Source of the DNA: Telmatactis stephensoni
Taxonomy: Eukaryota > Cnidaria > Anthozoa > Actiniaria > Isophelliidae
Length of the DNA stretch: 64,000 nucleotides
Assembly: GCA_029948255.1 (NCBI GenBank)
Contig: JALIZF010001795.1
Coordinates: 434,001-498,000, forward strand
Direction of reading: 5' to 3'
Below are positions 1 through 15,034 of this stretch, one piece after another. Numbering within the stretch: the first letter of the stretch is position 1; every line of letters begins with the position of its first letter. A program made the translations under genes and the position numbers. Below the pieces are notes generated by a model that saw only the letters and a program-made list of their open reading frames with translations, did not search any database and was not told the origin of the DNA.

Positions 1-445
1 TTGCAATACAATGTTGTTTATCTTCGCCATTGCTGAAAACGTCTCTACGATTTTGTCTAAGCAATGGATTTCCGATCAAAGCAATAGTCGAATAACTGAT
101 AAATTCATAAAAAAGAAACAAAAGACAAGCAAACAAAAAAACTGGCAAAGACAAATAATTAAATGAATAAATACACGAACTAAAAATTCAGGAATGCATG
201 GCATTTGTGGAATGTGGCAAAACCATAGGCAGCCCAACCTTAGGGTGTCCTCTGGATAAGACTTGTTTTTTTCACAGAATACTGGTGAACAATTAACTGT
301 TAATTGTTCTTAACATTGAAGACAATTTTAGACCACTGCTTTTTGGTCTTGAGAAACCATTTCCTAAAGCAGATTGTTGTATAGCTTGAGATAAGACAAC
401 GGCGTGGATATTGCCAGATGATGTACACAAATTACAAATATGGAA
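1..445. other. no gene; AT-rich flank
   Basis: No open frame, splice pattern or RNA gene is supported. The only structure is a short palindrome near 288-311 around a TTAA core. Confidence 0.5.
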
Positions 446-564
446 ATACACAAATTACAAATAAGGAATGCGTGGAATTTGTGGAATTTGACCAAATATT
501 CTGCCAAGCTTTATTTGTTCAAATTCCACAAATTCCACGCATTCCTTATTTGTAATTTGTGTAT
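446..564. repeat. perfect 46-bp inverted repeat (foldback element)
   Basis: Arms 446-491 and 519-564 are exact reverse complements over 46 bases, separated by 27 bases. Each arm contains GGAATGCGTGGAATTTGTGG or its complement. A perfect arm of this length suggests a recent foldback MITE or a very recent local inversion-duplication. No coding content. Confidence 0.85.
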
Positions 565-859
565 TCGTTCAGGAATTTGTATTTCACTGATATACTGCAC
601 TTGTGGTCTACAGCCATGATGTATTCGCGATTTGTGTTTCGTATATTTGAATTTGTAATCGTGTATATTGGAATAAGCATTCGTTTGTTTGATTTTGAAT
701 TCCCGTGTTTGAACTGAATTGGTATATCGTTTTGAATTTTTTTATTCGTGAATTTGAATCTGTATTCGTGCATTTAAATTTGTGTTGGCGTATTTGTATT
801 TGTATTTGCGAATTTGCATTCGATTCGTGTATTTGTTGGGTTGCAGTCAGGCATCTTTA
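565..859. repeat. degenerate short repeat of ATTCGTG/GAATTTG words
   Basis: The stretch is built from loosely repeated words such as TGTATTCGTG and GAATTTGTATT, with no fixed period. An open frame here reflects the repeat and is not taken as a gene. Confidence 0.4.
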
Positions 860-1100
860 TAAAACATAAAATATATAACAAGTTGACACTGATCATACTT
901 AAAGATTGTTTTAAAATTGGACGTTTCGGTTTCGTCTGAAACCTTCATGATCAGCAGATGTAAAATGTAAATGGTTTCAGTAGCACAAGGACTTCATTTA
1001 CATTTTACATCTGCTGATGAAGGTTTCAGACGAAACCGAAACGTCCAATTCTAAAACAATTTTTAAGTCAGTGTCAACTTGTTATATATTTTATGTTTTA
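860..1100. repeat. 240-bp foldback element with about 110-bp arms
   Basis: Arms 860-973 and 995-1100 are near-perfect reverse complements with only about 21 bases between them. They differ by a few bases and a small indel around the word TGATCATAC, present in the left arm only. The shape is that of a non-autonomous foldback/MITE element. No coding content. Confidence 0.85.
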
Positions 1101-3130
1101 TAGGTATATGTAGTCACGAACACTGCTGGAAATTTGTGCTCATTTCCTATTATTAAATAAATAGGAAATATGTAGGAAATTGCATTTTCTTATGATAAAT
1201 AGGAACTGGAAAAAATGTTCTAGATATTTCCTACCATTATTACGAAATTGTATTTTCATTTCCTATCAGAGGAAAATGAAAAGCTAGGTAATATCTTTGG
1301 TAAATGCAGTTTCCTTCAGTAGGAAATACCTTGGAAAATGTATTTTACTACATTTTGTCCAGTCCCTATCAAAGGAAAATTAAATTTTCTAGATATTTCC
1401 TATATATCAGACCTAAAAAGTGCTCAAAAATGTCCAGGTGAATAAAATACTAAAAATACGCCTCTAATCTCAAACACACCGTAGAAAATTTGTAGGTTTA
1501 CGGCGCTTTAAGTACGGGAATCAAATCGTGTTTACGCCGCTTAAGGACCGGGAATCAAATTGTGGATTTACATTCATGTGAAGTGTATACTATGAAATAC
1601 GATTGAGATTGATCCATATTTAGTACTAGGGTCTCAGTTACCTTTTGATGTGGTTGATCTTCAGTAGAACTAGCAAGCTATTGAGCAACTAAGCGAAGAT
1701 GGTCTTGGAGAACGCTTCGTCTTTCAATTAATAGAGGATGATCGACCAAGAAACACCCTTACATTTACTGAATGTACATTTCATTGGCTGACAGATAAAC
1801 GATTCGATCGAATTCCGAGAAATTACTTCCTTCCTTGATTTCTGAGAAACTATACATATTTATACTGCTGTTACAGTATAAGACGCGTCAAGTACCCATC
1901 TCTTGATTTTAATTTTGATGGACGACTAATCGCGACTAGGTATTTTAGTATAACAGGGAGGACGACGAATGAATTATGAACTTAATAGTAGAATCACCAA
2001 ATACCTAAAACGTTTAACGACAACGGTAATGTAAGAATAATGCATGTTGTGTAATACATTACCTTTGATATTTTACTGGCTCAAGTTGACCCGGCTATAA
2101 TTTATCCCCGAAATGTAGTAAATTAAATTATTAATGGCGCTTTTTTTGCTTCCCAGAATATTTTTAGATTATCGTGTAACACAGCTCGTCTCGCGTGACG
2201 TTCCTTTATATTACATGAGTTTTCGCGACACCTTAATTTCGAGCTTCGATTTTGGTTTTGGTTTTGTTTGGGGCCGAATCTTTTGGGTATTTTCGATTCC
2301 TGTTTGAGCTGCGGCGCTGTACTCATCCAATCGTTTTCTAACTATCCACCGTGCTGAAGTCAATATTCATAATATTTGATTAAGTACTATTTATGAAATA
2401 CAACCAGAGCTATTGCGTCTAGTCTGGTGCCGTACATCTTTAATATAATTATGCCACATGTCTTATGTCACGTCTTTTTTGTCCCGCTGTTATGATCATG
2501 ACTCGTGCTGTTATGACTCGTGCCATAATGAAATAACCAAAACAACGACTAAAGTTATTCAAATTTTTGGAGTTGAGATGCGGCGCTTATATTAGGGGGC
2601 GGCGTTATAAATGATACACGATAAGCAAATGTTATCAACAAAATAAACGTATTTCAAGTGTCTAGTCTTTTCTAAAAAACACGCTGCAAGATTTTTATTC
2701 AAATTTAAAAAGCTAAAAACCGGCAAAATGACGAGTTTCCCCCATTTTGTTGTGGCGCGCGTTATGCCTCGTCCTTGCCAATCGTCTCGAGTAACATCAC
2801 TTTGTTTGTTTTTAAACTAGTCTGTATAAACCTGCTGCCTTCATTTGATTTTTGTGCATTCAAAATTTCTTAATAAGAATACCAAAATTGGTGAAATTTT
2901 ATTAACAGTACTGTCACTCTTAGGCATGGTTAGACAAAACACTTTATGTGGCGAGCTATTGAACTCCTTTCGGCATTCAGTTAAGTGGAAAGATACAAAC
3001 AGGCAATGATGAACGTTGATATCCGTAACATTTCGTTTTGTGACACTTACTCAACATCAACTCGACATTAAGCGATGCTATCCACAGAGAAAATGGAAAC
3101 AAATGACTCAATGCAAATAATCTCAAGGCC
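1101..3130. other. no gene; minor repeats
   Basis: 1138-1400 is enriched in the mirror words TTTCCTA and TAGGAAA. At about 1498-1565 a roughly 35-base unit containing GGGAATCAAAT occurs twice in tandem with changes. The rest shows no supported gene. Confidence 0.4.
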
Positions 3131-3136
3131 TTTATT
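3131..3136 (-). terminator. poly(A) signal of alpha-tubulin
   Basis: TTTATT on the plus strand reads AATAAA on the minus strand. It lies 27 bases beyond the stop codon now in use and about 55 bases beyond the expected one. Confidence 0.6.
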
Positions 3137-3162
3137 ACACGATTATAGCTGACATGCTCAAG

Positions 3163-6081
<2,919 letters not shown>

Positions 6082-6173
6082 AATGAATGATATTAGCTAG
6101 TGCACCTCTTTGACAAAGTATACGCGAAGTTTCTTCGTCGATGGAAATGGTGAAGTTTTACAAGTGTCACAGA

Positions 6174-6183
6174 TTTTTATATA
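6174..6183 (-). promoter_or_regulatory. TATA box candidate for alpha-tubulin
   Basis: On the minus strand the sequence reads TATATAAAAA, about 95 bases upstream of the one-codon ATG exon. This spacing allows a 5' UTR of roughly 65 bases. Inferred from position and sequence only. Confidence 0.45.
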
Positions 6184-6730
6184 ATATTTTTATATGCTTA
6201 AAGCTGATTGGATGGTTGATACTTACGTCACCATAATAGGGTTGGGCTGTAGGCCTGTAATTTTCAATACGATAATCTTAAATAATTAGTTCAGTGGAAG
6301 GAAATTTGTAACTGTGGATATGGATCCCCCGTCCACATATGCGTGCTAGCGTGTATTTCTGGTAAAACCTCTGTAATTAGAAACATACATGAATATAGCA
6401 TGTAATAATTAAGCGATTTATTATTTACATGATAAAAATATTTACAATGTAAAAATTGTAAAAATAATTAAGATAATTTCAAGTTATTCTATTTTTACAC
6501 ACTACGTAAATTCGTATTCGCGTGATTTTTACATACCATGCAAGTTTTCTAGCGAAATTGCATTTACCCTTCTTTTATCTTTTATCCAGTTTAACTAGCT
6601 TCATATAGCTTTACTTACTATAAAACAGGAGCATTGGTGAAGATATTATTTGCTCAAGATAACGTCCGCACAGCTGCTTTCATATCAGGCTTGTAACATG
6701 GTATATTTTCGTCTCACTGATCGCGGGTGT
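6184..6730. other. no gene; AT-rich
   Basis: AT-rich sequence upstream of alpha-tubulin with no coding or RNA feature that can be supported. Confidence 0.4.
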
Positions 6731-6734
6731 TTAC

Positions 6735-6925
6735 GGAAATTTTGATCCCTGAGCCCATATTTTTAGAAATGTTTGATCCCTGATCCTTGGTGCAAAAAAC
6801 TGAGCTGATCCCTGATCCTGACCTAATGTCCCTGATCCTCGATCCCACCCATTTGATCCCTGAGCGCTGGCCTCTGATCCCTGATCCTGGCCATAATTTG
6901 GAGCTAGATCCCTGATCCCATATAC
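6735..6925. repeat. short tandem repeat of TGATCCCTGA
   Basis: Irregular minisatellite with units of about 11-22 bases built on TGATCCCTGATCCTGG and variants. The reverse-strand open frame through it (QGSxxxDQGS pattern) follows from the repeat. Confidence 0.65.
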
Positions 6926-8216
6926 CATGTTACGAGCCTGTTCATATGGCAGAATGCTTATTGTTTCATGGATATTTCTCTTCAACCAAATTTTCAATTT
7001 AGTTTTCAAAGTTGACTCATTATAAATAATCATGTTTAAGTAAGATTGCCAATGATTGGTTCTGGAGTTTATCTCGAGAATCATATATGTGCGTGCAGAT
7101 TGAATCTTGAAATCTGATCAGCTCATACTTGAATATTAATGAAATTCGACGATCTAATATGATGGCAAAAACATCTTTTTGCTCAAGAAAGACTTACATC
7201 CAAAGTTAATCATACGCCCCTGTTAATAGATAATTTGTTACTGAAGAGTGCCAAAGAATATGTTTAAACATCAAACTGTGACTGGATCACATACAAAAAC
7301 ATGCAAAAACTTTATAGTGATATTCAAAACTTATTCCCATCGTAAACGGCCCAAATCACAGACAATAAATTTATTCTCGCATTTGAATTTCTTTGTAAAT
7401 TTACCTCGCATTTGTGGTCATATATGCATATCGTTTTGTCCATTGATTCTGCCCCGGGTACGCATAAGGTAGCTCACTATAGTTTTAAAGATATTTATAC
7501 CCATAGTAAAAAGCGTGTAATAGGTGCTACAGATATATATTTTGACATCCTTCAGCCAACCATATGATAGTCCGTGAATCGGGGAACCGTTTGATATGAA
7601 ACTCATCGCTGGAAAGGTTGCTATAGCAACGTCACATCAGCTTTATCTAAGGTCATTTTTCCAATAAAATAAATAAATAAACACGTTTTTTACGGTGAAT
7701 TATTTTCAAACTCATTTTAAAGAAAGTCCATATTTTTACCGTTCATTTGGCAAAGAACGAAAAAATTCTGCACTACAGAATCTAGCTAAAATATTTCAAA
7801 ATTTCGATTTTACGAAATAAAAAAAATTCTGTAGTGCCAATTTTTTTTCATATTTCGTAAATTTCTGTAGCTCTATATTAGAATAAAGTTGACAAATTAT
7901 GAAAGGATTTGTTAAGGATTTTTTATATAATATCATTTTATCCAATGTTAATGCACAAAGAAGTACAAGGAAAGTAATAAAAGCTTCTAAAGATCCGAAT
8001 TCTTCAAATGAAAGCAAAAAGCTATATTATTGAAATTTCGGGTACACGTTTAGTTTCGATTTTTTGGTCTGTTTTTAATTCTCGGGAAACCAGAAGTCAT
8101 GCAAACGCTATGATTTCAGAGAAAAAATATATCGCGAATCAATATTTTTGGGTGCCATTTTTTGGAATACATACAGCTTGGTTAATCTGAAACCGAATGA
8201 GAAAATAAAATTATGG
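6926..8216. other. no gene; AT-rich
   Basis: No gene seen. A small inverted pair near 7768-7840 (CTGCACTACAGAAT and ATTCTGTAGTGCC) may be a worn MITE. Confidence 0.35.
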
Positions 8217-8400
8217 GGAATCCATGCTGAGAAACTCGCGAGAAACGCGCTGAGAAACTCGCGAAATCGTATTAGAATTTGCCTAGATAACCACGAAATC
8301 CCCAGCCCTCCCTAGAGAGTGGCAAGGAAAAGAAAGCATTATGGGACATTTTCAAGATGGTGGCCAAACGTCATTCTTCATTTCCGGTCGTAAAAAGAAC
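8217..8400. repeat. worn copy of a dispersed repeat also present at 62150-62290
   Basis: The words GAGAAACTCGCGA, AGCCCTCCC and TGGGACATTTTCAAGATGG match, in reverse complement and with changes, the block at about 62190-62290 inside the TTAA-flanked element. No terminal repeats are seen here, so this is probably an internal fragment. Confidence 0.4.
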
Positions 8401-9164
8401 CATTTTTCATGCGCTTTTAGTCATCTTGAATGATATGAATGCAATTTAAGGATATGAGAAACCATGTATTTTTCTTCTCAAAATCAGATTTTTCTTTTCC
8501 AAAAGTCGTTAGGATGCATGTTGGGATGGGATGCATGTTGGGTATGGTAAGAAGAAGAGGGAAAGGGGATGGTACAAAGTTATAAACACTGAAGAAACTG
8601 TGAGCAGTAGTGTTAATTAAAATAGGAGTATAAAAGGAATGCAGTTTCTCAGCTTTAGGAAACTTGGTGCAACTACGCACCCAGTGGAATCGCAAATAGA
8701 TAAATAAATAATAACATTATTCTCACCGAGAATTGTTGATATATCTAAGAGGCTTAAAACTAGAGCGTGCTAACTCAACCATTAAAAAACTGTCCCAAAA
8801 TAGTAAGCCAGATAACCCTACCTTAGGACCCAACTAAGATGTTAGTTCTGTTAGCTTATAGTTAATAAAATATCCCCGTTGGTGGGTTAGCACCGGCTAA
8901 GCCAGGGTTAAAATCGAAGGTTTTCTTTAGACTTAACCCAGGGTTAGCACTAACCCAACTTCGAGCAACTGGACCAGTTTGAACTCATTAACAAGTAAAA
9001 TCTCGAATAAATGCGGTTTTGTGGATGTCTTCCGCACAATCTTGTGAGTTTTCAGCTATTGCTTTAATCCGGCACAAGAAGTTTGTCAACAGCACAGTAA
9101 TAAAGCAAAAAGGTCTATTAGGGACAACACGAGGAATGGGGATTTATGATGAAGCCCCGTACGT
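8401..9164. other. no gene supported
   Basis: Contains short words repeated around 8770-8960 (TTAGC/CTAACCC), otherwise nothing supported on either strand. Confidence 0.35.
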
Positions 9165-9560
9165 ACGGTTGCCCACAGGGGCAAAACACAATGCAAAATT
9201 GCTTTGAAAACACAACAAAGTTTCGTGGAACACAACAATCTTTCACTGAACACAATAAAGTTTCATAGAACACAACAATTTTTCACTGAACACAACAAAG
9301 TTTCATAGAACACAACAATTTTTCACTGAACACAACAAAGTTTCATAGAACACAACAATTTTTCACAGAGCGCAACAAAGTTTCGTAGAACACAACAATT
9401 TTTCACTGAACACAACAAAGTTTCGTAGAACACAACAAGCTTTCACCGAACACAACAAAGTTTCGTAGAACACAACAATTTTTCACAGAGCGCAACAAAG
9501 TTTCGTGGAACACAACAATTTTTCACAGAACACAACAATGTTTTACAGTACACAAGTCTT
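9165..9560 (+). repeat. tandem-array module, left member of an inverted pair
   Basis: The outer edge reads CGGTTGCCCACAGGGGC followed by AAAACACAATGCAAAATT. Inward lies an array of about 8-9 units of 40 bases, each made of two diverged 20-base halves (AACACAACAAAG plus TTTCRTAG; AACACAACAATT plus TTTCACTG). The same edge and array occur in reverse at 13140-13400. Confidence 0.8.
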
Positions 9561-9736
9561 TCACAAGCAACTAATTAGTTAATGAGGATGAGAGATTTCT
9601 TTCAGATAAATATTACTGTCGTTTTGGTTGAACATTCAGTTCAGGTCCGTGGACATGGAGCTTCAAAGTGGACGAAAAACACTGCTAATTGTATTAGTCT
9701 CATTATGTTCTATATTGTATATAAATGGTCAGTTAA

Positions 9737-10150
9737 TCAAATTAAACGTTTAATAACGCCGCTTGCTAAAGAAATAATGCAGCAATTATAATACATGGTA
9801 TTCGGATTTCAACCTTCAGAGATCGAAAAGGGTTAAAATTCGCCGGAAAGTATGTTCATATGAATCTAGGCTGTCACGAAAACGAAAACCACGTTTTATG
9901 TCGGATCCGTTAACGATGTAAATGAGAAAACCGTTTTATCTATCAAACGTTTAATAGCGCCGCTTGCATCATTTAGAATACATAGTGCCACATTTCGACC
10001 TTCTCCATCCAGTCCATCCAGAGAAAAAGGTTAAAATCCAGACTATGCTCATATCTAGGCTGTCAAGGAAACGATAGGTGTCAGTAGACAAGCACAAGGA
10101 AAAAGCATACGGATCTTTAAAGACGTTTATCAGAAAACTGTTTTTATCTA
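9737..10150. repeat. two diverged tandem copies of a ~205-bp unit
   Basis: Blocks from about 9737 and about 9939 both begin with ACGTTTAATARCGCCGCTTGC and share RGGTTAAAAT, CTAGGCTGTCA and ACGATGTAAATGAGAAAAC-like words in the same order. They are diverged and non-coding. Confidence 0.6.
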
Positions 10151-11143
10151 CGATTATAAGTGTTTCATTTTAGAACATGTGTAAGAATTTTTGTTCCGGC
10201 GACGTTTGAACTCTGGCCCTGCCCACAACAGCTAGACTTATGCTTACTTGAGTAAAAGAACGAAAAAAAATCGTCGAAATGTATATATAAATTTTCGTTA
10301 CTGAAGCTCCGCGCCATCTGGAATGTGTACATTAGCTCTAGAAAAGGTAGCCACTAAGGTTTGAAATACCAAAATCCAACTCATAACAATTTAGTAGTCC
10401 AAGGTTATTGCAATGTTGCGCGCAACAGAACGTGTGTTAACCCCTGCAACAGGCGCGTGCAATGCCCCAGAAAAAAGCTCGGTTGTACTTCTGTAGCTGT
10501 TGCGCAAAACGTGGTATGGCTTCAGAAAAAGAACTCGTTTCTGCTTCTCTAACTATTGTGCGCACCTGTTGCAGGGTCGGACACACGCACGATGCATGCT
10601 GTGTACAATGTTACAAGCTACAGGGAAAATAACATCTTGTGTTCTGGGTTTCTACAAATTAAGCAATAAGCCCCATTAACAATAGCCCCAGCGCAGGTCG
10701 CATGAGACTATGTATAGGATAATTCGTCAGGCAGAGCAGTGAACTGACTTGAAAGATTTCATCGATCATGTAATGAAAGCACTATGAAAGATTTAAAAGG
10801 TTTACTTTTTGTGTTATTGAGTTTCTAGGCAGAAATGGTATTTCCCAATATTTTGAATACGACAATATATAAACTTGCGCGAGTTTGGCATTCTGCATCA
10901 CGAGATTCTCTGTTGAGTTTTCGGGGGATACATTTTGACGAGATCTGAGTTATAATTTAATTTCTCGTCTACTTACACAATTATATTAAACTCAAATCGA
11001 CCATGTAACTAACAAATTTGGTGTTAATATTGAAGAACAAGCGTGTACATGTAAACAACTACGAGCTTTGTTTTAAAACGATATCGATGAGCTAAAAGTA
11101 TCAATCCAAATTTTAAATCACCTTAACTTATAAAAGAACTTAC
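10151..11143. other. no gene; imperfect inverted pair
   Basis: Around 10425-10480 and 10553-10612 an imperfect inverted repeat centred on CCTGCAACAGG is visible. Nothing else is supported. Confidence 0.35.
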
Positions 11144-11300
11144 CTTTGCTGATGTCTTAATCTGATTACGCTCTAGGGATATTCCTAAAATAAGAAACGT
11201 GGATTCCAACTCATCTTCAGTGAGGCCGATCACGTCACTTTGGAACGGAAATAAAAATCCATAAGTAATAGCGTACGTAACGGCTTGAAGTTTGCTGTAC
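11144..11300 (-). CDS. isolated coding exon, unidentified
   Basis: On the minus strand an acceptor (ATTATTTTAG) opens a 157-base exon that ends at an AAG|GTAAGTTC donor. The phase-1 frame is open over 52 codons, starting YSKLQAVTYAITYGFLFPFQ and ending with ISLERNQIKTSAK. The first half is hydrophobic. The family is not recognised; a faint likeness to the C-terminal membrane region of alkylglycerol monooxygenase is not strong enough to name it. No partner exon was found on either side, so this is either one exon of a gene with long introns or a stranded fragment. It lies between the two inverted array modules at 9165 and 13400. Confidence 0.45.
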
Positions 11301-11582
11301 CTAAAATAATCATGGAAATTTATTGATCTCTCTTCAATCGACTAGATTTTGATTGGTTCTTCTATCTCCCTGGGGAATTGGGACAAATCGATGGAGTAAA
11401 ACAATGCAGACAAACTCGATGTTCCTGAAAACCTATTCTTTTATTTTCTCTTTCTATTTATTTACAAAACAGCTATTTTTTTGATAGCTGGACTCTGATT
11501 GGTTCATTTCTTTCCCTGGGGAGTATTAGCATTACAATGAAACTTCGCCGAATAGACTACCCCGATTAGACATTAAATTTAT
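11301..11582. other. no gene supported
   Basis: Non-coding as far as can be seen. Two related pieces (GATTGGTTCTTCTATCTCCCTGGGGA at about 11351, and a similar one at about 11494) hint at an old duplication. Confidence 0.3.
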
Positions 11583-11700
11583 TAAGTGTCTAGGTAGCGC
11601 AGCGGTCTAAGGTGATATCTAAAGGTATGGATTAGGGTCCGGATATCGTCTCCCTCCCTGGCCTTCGGGCTAAGATGACTGTAATATGTAACACCGGGAT
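11583..11700 (+). mobile_element. tRNA-derived SINE remnant
   Basis: TAGCGCAGCGG at 11595-11605 fits a pol III A box. A worn B box (GGTCCGGATATC) follows about 45 bases later. The layout is like a tRNA-headed SINE whose B box has decayed. Confidence 0.35.
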
Positions 11701-12331
11701 AGCGTGGATGGGGCCGAAATCTTCATCCGTAACGTAAGTCGATTCGATGTCTCAGCTTCTCAGAATGTCTCGGGAGAATCGTCCCAAAATGTCATTTTCT
11801 TTTTTTCTTTTTACAATTATTCATTCAGTCTGTTATTTTATTTCCGGGGGGTGCTCTTTAAGGGGCTACAGGTTCGATCCTCGTCGACGCCGGGTTCTTT
11901 TCTGACTTCTTTTTTTCTTCATTTTTTCCGTTTCTTTCCCAAGCTTTAAGTTAAAATTACATCTTTTTGAACTTGTTTTTAAATGTTTGGTGATTTTTAA
12001 TATTTTTTTCTGATAAATTTCATTTACATTTTTTATTTTTAATTATAATTATTCATATATCTCACTGCATTGTTTCTGTGGGGTGCATTTCCTAGACATT
12101 ACAAATTTCTTTCTTTTTTTCCTTTTTTCCTTTTCTTTTTTCGAATGTCTGGACTTTTTTCTCCTATATTTTTTCGAATATCAGGACTTTTTTTCTCGCA
12201 AGTGATAATATTTTTACTTTTAAATACCTATTTGAATAATAAAATTGGAAACCATTTCTTACAAAATTCCTGACTTACATTAGAATTATGCATCAGGTAG
12301 CAAATACATACAATTATTTTATCCTATACTA
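11701..12331. other. no gene; T-rich tracts
   Basis: Long TTTCTTTT and TTTTCC tracts, without a gene. Open frames here are low-complexity. Confidence 0.4.
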
Positions 12332-12455
12332 AGCCCACACCATAGAAAATACAGCAAATAATGGCAATGTCTCATGGGAAGAGACAGTTGAATACCGCCG
12401 AATATACAACGACTTTCCTGCTTTCTGATTGGCTGCATTTCCTATGGTGTGGGAT
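12332..12455. repeat. short element with ~20-bp inverted ends
   Basis: CCACACCATAGAAAATACAGC at the left and its complement, with one change, at about 12434-12454 flank about 80 bases. Probably a small MITE. Confidence 0.5.
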
Positions 12456-12483
12456 AAAACACGACATAATGCCTGGTTCACGC

Positions 12484-12760
12484 TAACGACGCAAGACGAC
12501 GCAAGACAACACAAGACCACGCAAGACAACGGAAAACCACGCAAGACCACGCACGATGACTCAACACAACGCATGCAGGACGAAGCAAGACAACGCAAGA
12601 CAAAGCAAGACAAAGCAAGACGACGCAAGACAACGAAAGACGACGCAAGACAGCGAAAGACAACGAAAGACGACGCAAGACGAAGCAAGACAACGCAAGA
12701 CGACGAAAGACAGCGAAAGACGACGCAAGACGACGCAAGCCCGCGCAAGAAAAATACAAC
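12484..12760. repeat. decamer tandem array (AGACGACGCA)
   Basis: About 27 units of ten bases, varying among GACGACGCAA, GACAACGCAA, GACAGCGAAA and similar. Several frames stay open in both directions because the array lacks stop codons; these are not taken as genes. Confidence 0.85.
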
Positions 12761-13139
12761 CTTCCGTTCTTTTGCGCTAGCGTTTATGCTTGCGTCGCTA
12801 CTTTTACAAGTGAAAACACGAGCTTGGCGTTGTCTTGCTTCGATAGTGAAAACCAGGCTATCGTTTTCACTGTTCTCCGATTGTGCTGTATGTGCCACCT
12901 GATCGACGTACATCAGAACGTTCCATTTGAACACGCAAATAGGGGTGAGGGGAGGAGAGGGATGAGGGAAAGAGTAACAAGCTATCCCTGAGTTCCGAGA
13001 CTTAAATAAGCATTAATCTTTATTTTTGAACTCAATATTTGCCATGATGTTTGAAAAAATCAGTCATTTTGAGAGTATTTCTAACAGGGTATATTTGGCT
13101 TTCAACCTGGAAATGACCGTTTCTAGACATAATCCACAG
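12761..13139. other. no gene supported
   Basis: Nothing beyond the edge of the decamer array and ordinary non-coding sequence. Confidence 0.35.
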
Positions 13140-13400
13140 ATAATCAGACTGGGAAGTCTGTGGCAGCTGTGCTTGTGAAAGAGTGTTGCCCCGTGAAAGA
13201 TTTGTGTACTGTGAAACTTTGTTGTGTTCTGTGAAAGATTGTTGTGTTCCACAAAACGTTGCTGTGTTCAGTGAAAGATTGTTGTGTTCCACGAGACTTT
13301 ATTGTGTTCTGTGAAAGATTGTTGTGTTCCATAAAACTTTGTTGTGTTTTCAAAGGAATTTTGCATTGTGTTTTGCCCCTGTGGGCCACCGTACATAGCG
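13140..13400 (-). repeat. tandem-array module, right member of an inverted pair
   Basis: Read on the minus strand from 13400 inward: CGGTGGCCCACAGGGGC, then AAAACACAATGCAAAATT, then about 4-5 units of the 40-base array seen at 9200-9545. It is inverted relative to that copy, so the two outer edges face away from each other 4.2 kb apart. Confidence 0.8.
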
Positions 13401-13657
13401 TTTATGGCTTTTAATATATTTTAGGATATATACATAACATGAACAGTTCCTCTGATATATTTTGAAACAACCGTAAGAATATTGAAGTGTCAGACTCGTA
13501 CTGCGTGAGTTGTGTTTAGCGTTACATTTGATAATATATTCCTGAAATGCTGTATATTTTATCATATACAACCTCTGTCCAACGATCCTTTAATCAATAA
13601 TACGAACATTTAAGATGGTCTTGCTGATGTTCATATGAAATAGGACAACTTAGATCA

Positions 13658-14228
<571 letters not shown>

Positions 14229-15034
14229 TAGAAAGATAAAAACACACAAATGATAAGTTTAATTAAGAAATTCGTAAAAAAAAATCTTATTTAATTAATT
14301 AAGAAAATTGTAGCATCTCACGCTAAAATGATCTTCTTTTGATAGCCACATATCAAATGAGGGTGTGTCGTCCGGTTCTCACACAGATAGAGGTCATAAA
14401 GTTGTCCTCTTACCCCCTGACCCTCCACACTCACAGCCCCCTCATCTGTATATCTTGATAAAGATAGAGACAAAGAACCAAAGCCTTGTGCTGCTGCCGT
14501 ATGCGTCTAGCCCCTTCCCCTCACCACCCCTCATTGCCCCTCAGCAACCCACCCCCAACCCCTGTCACAAACAAAGCAGAGAGACTTGCCTTGGGTTTGC
14601 TTTTCATCATTTGTAATTATTTTTACATGGCTTGCTCGTACAAGATGTGTTGGTATCAGGGGTGGAGGCTTCCGGTCTATTCTTTGTAATCCCAGCGATG
14701 TGATTGGCTCTTTTATGACTTCCGGTAGATTGCGTGGGCTGGTGACTGCCGCTGGCCGGCAAAAACTGCATTCGCATTCTTGGTTCGGCTGAAAGATGAT
14801 TATGAGTCGTCACACTGTACCACTTTAAAGTTCTTAATATTATCTTTATGGATATGCATCATGAATAACGAGACAGGCAAGTAAATACGTCACTTCCGGG
14901 GAAATAATATCGTTATAAAGCTAGCTTGAGTAGAAACAACTGTAGTACCTAAAATAATCTGTCCAGGTGTCAATATCTTGGGTGCCATGCCATAAAATGG
15001 TTGTTGTGTAAATCCACTATTTACCCCACTCATA
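14229..15034. other. no gene; C-rich low-complexity patch
   Basis: Around 14400-14580 the plus strand is rich in CCCCTC and CCACCC. Open frames overlapping it do not resemble a known protein. Confidence 0.35.

Noticed and set aside
9200..9560. Regular repeats that could suggest a CRISPR array
   Set aside because: Units are directly abutting without unique spacers, in an animal genome; a subterminal tandem array fits.
12329..12934. Overlapping long frames on both strands
   Set aside because: All run through the decamer array and share its repeated composition; no start context or splice support.
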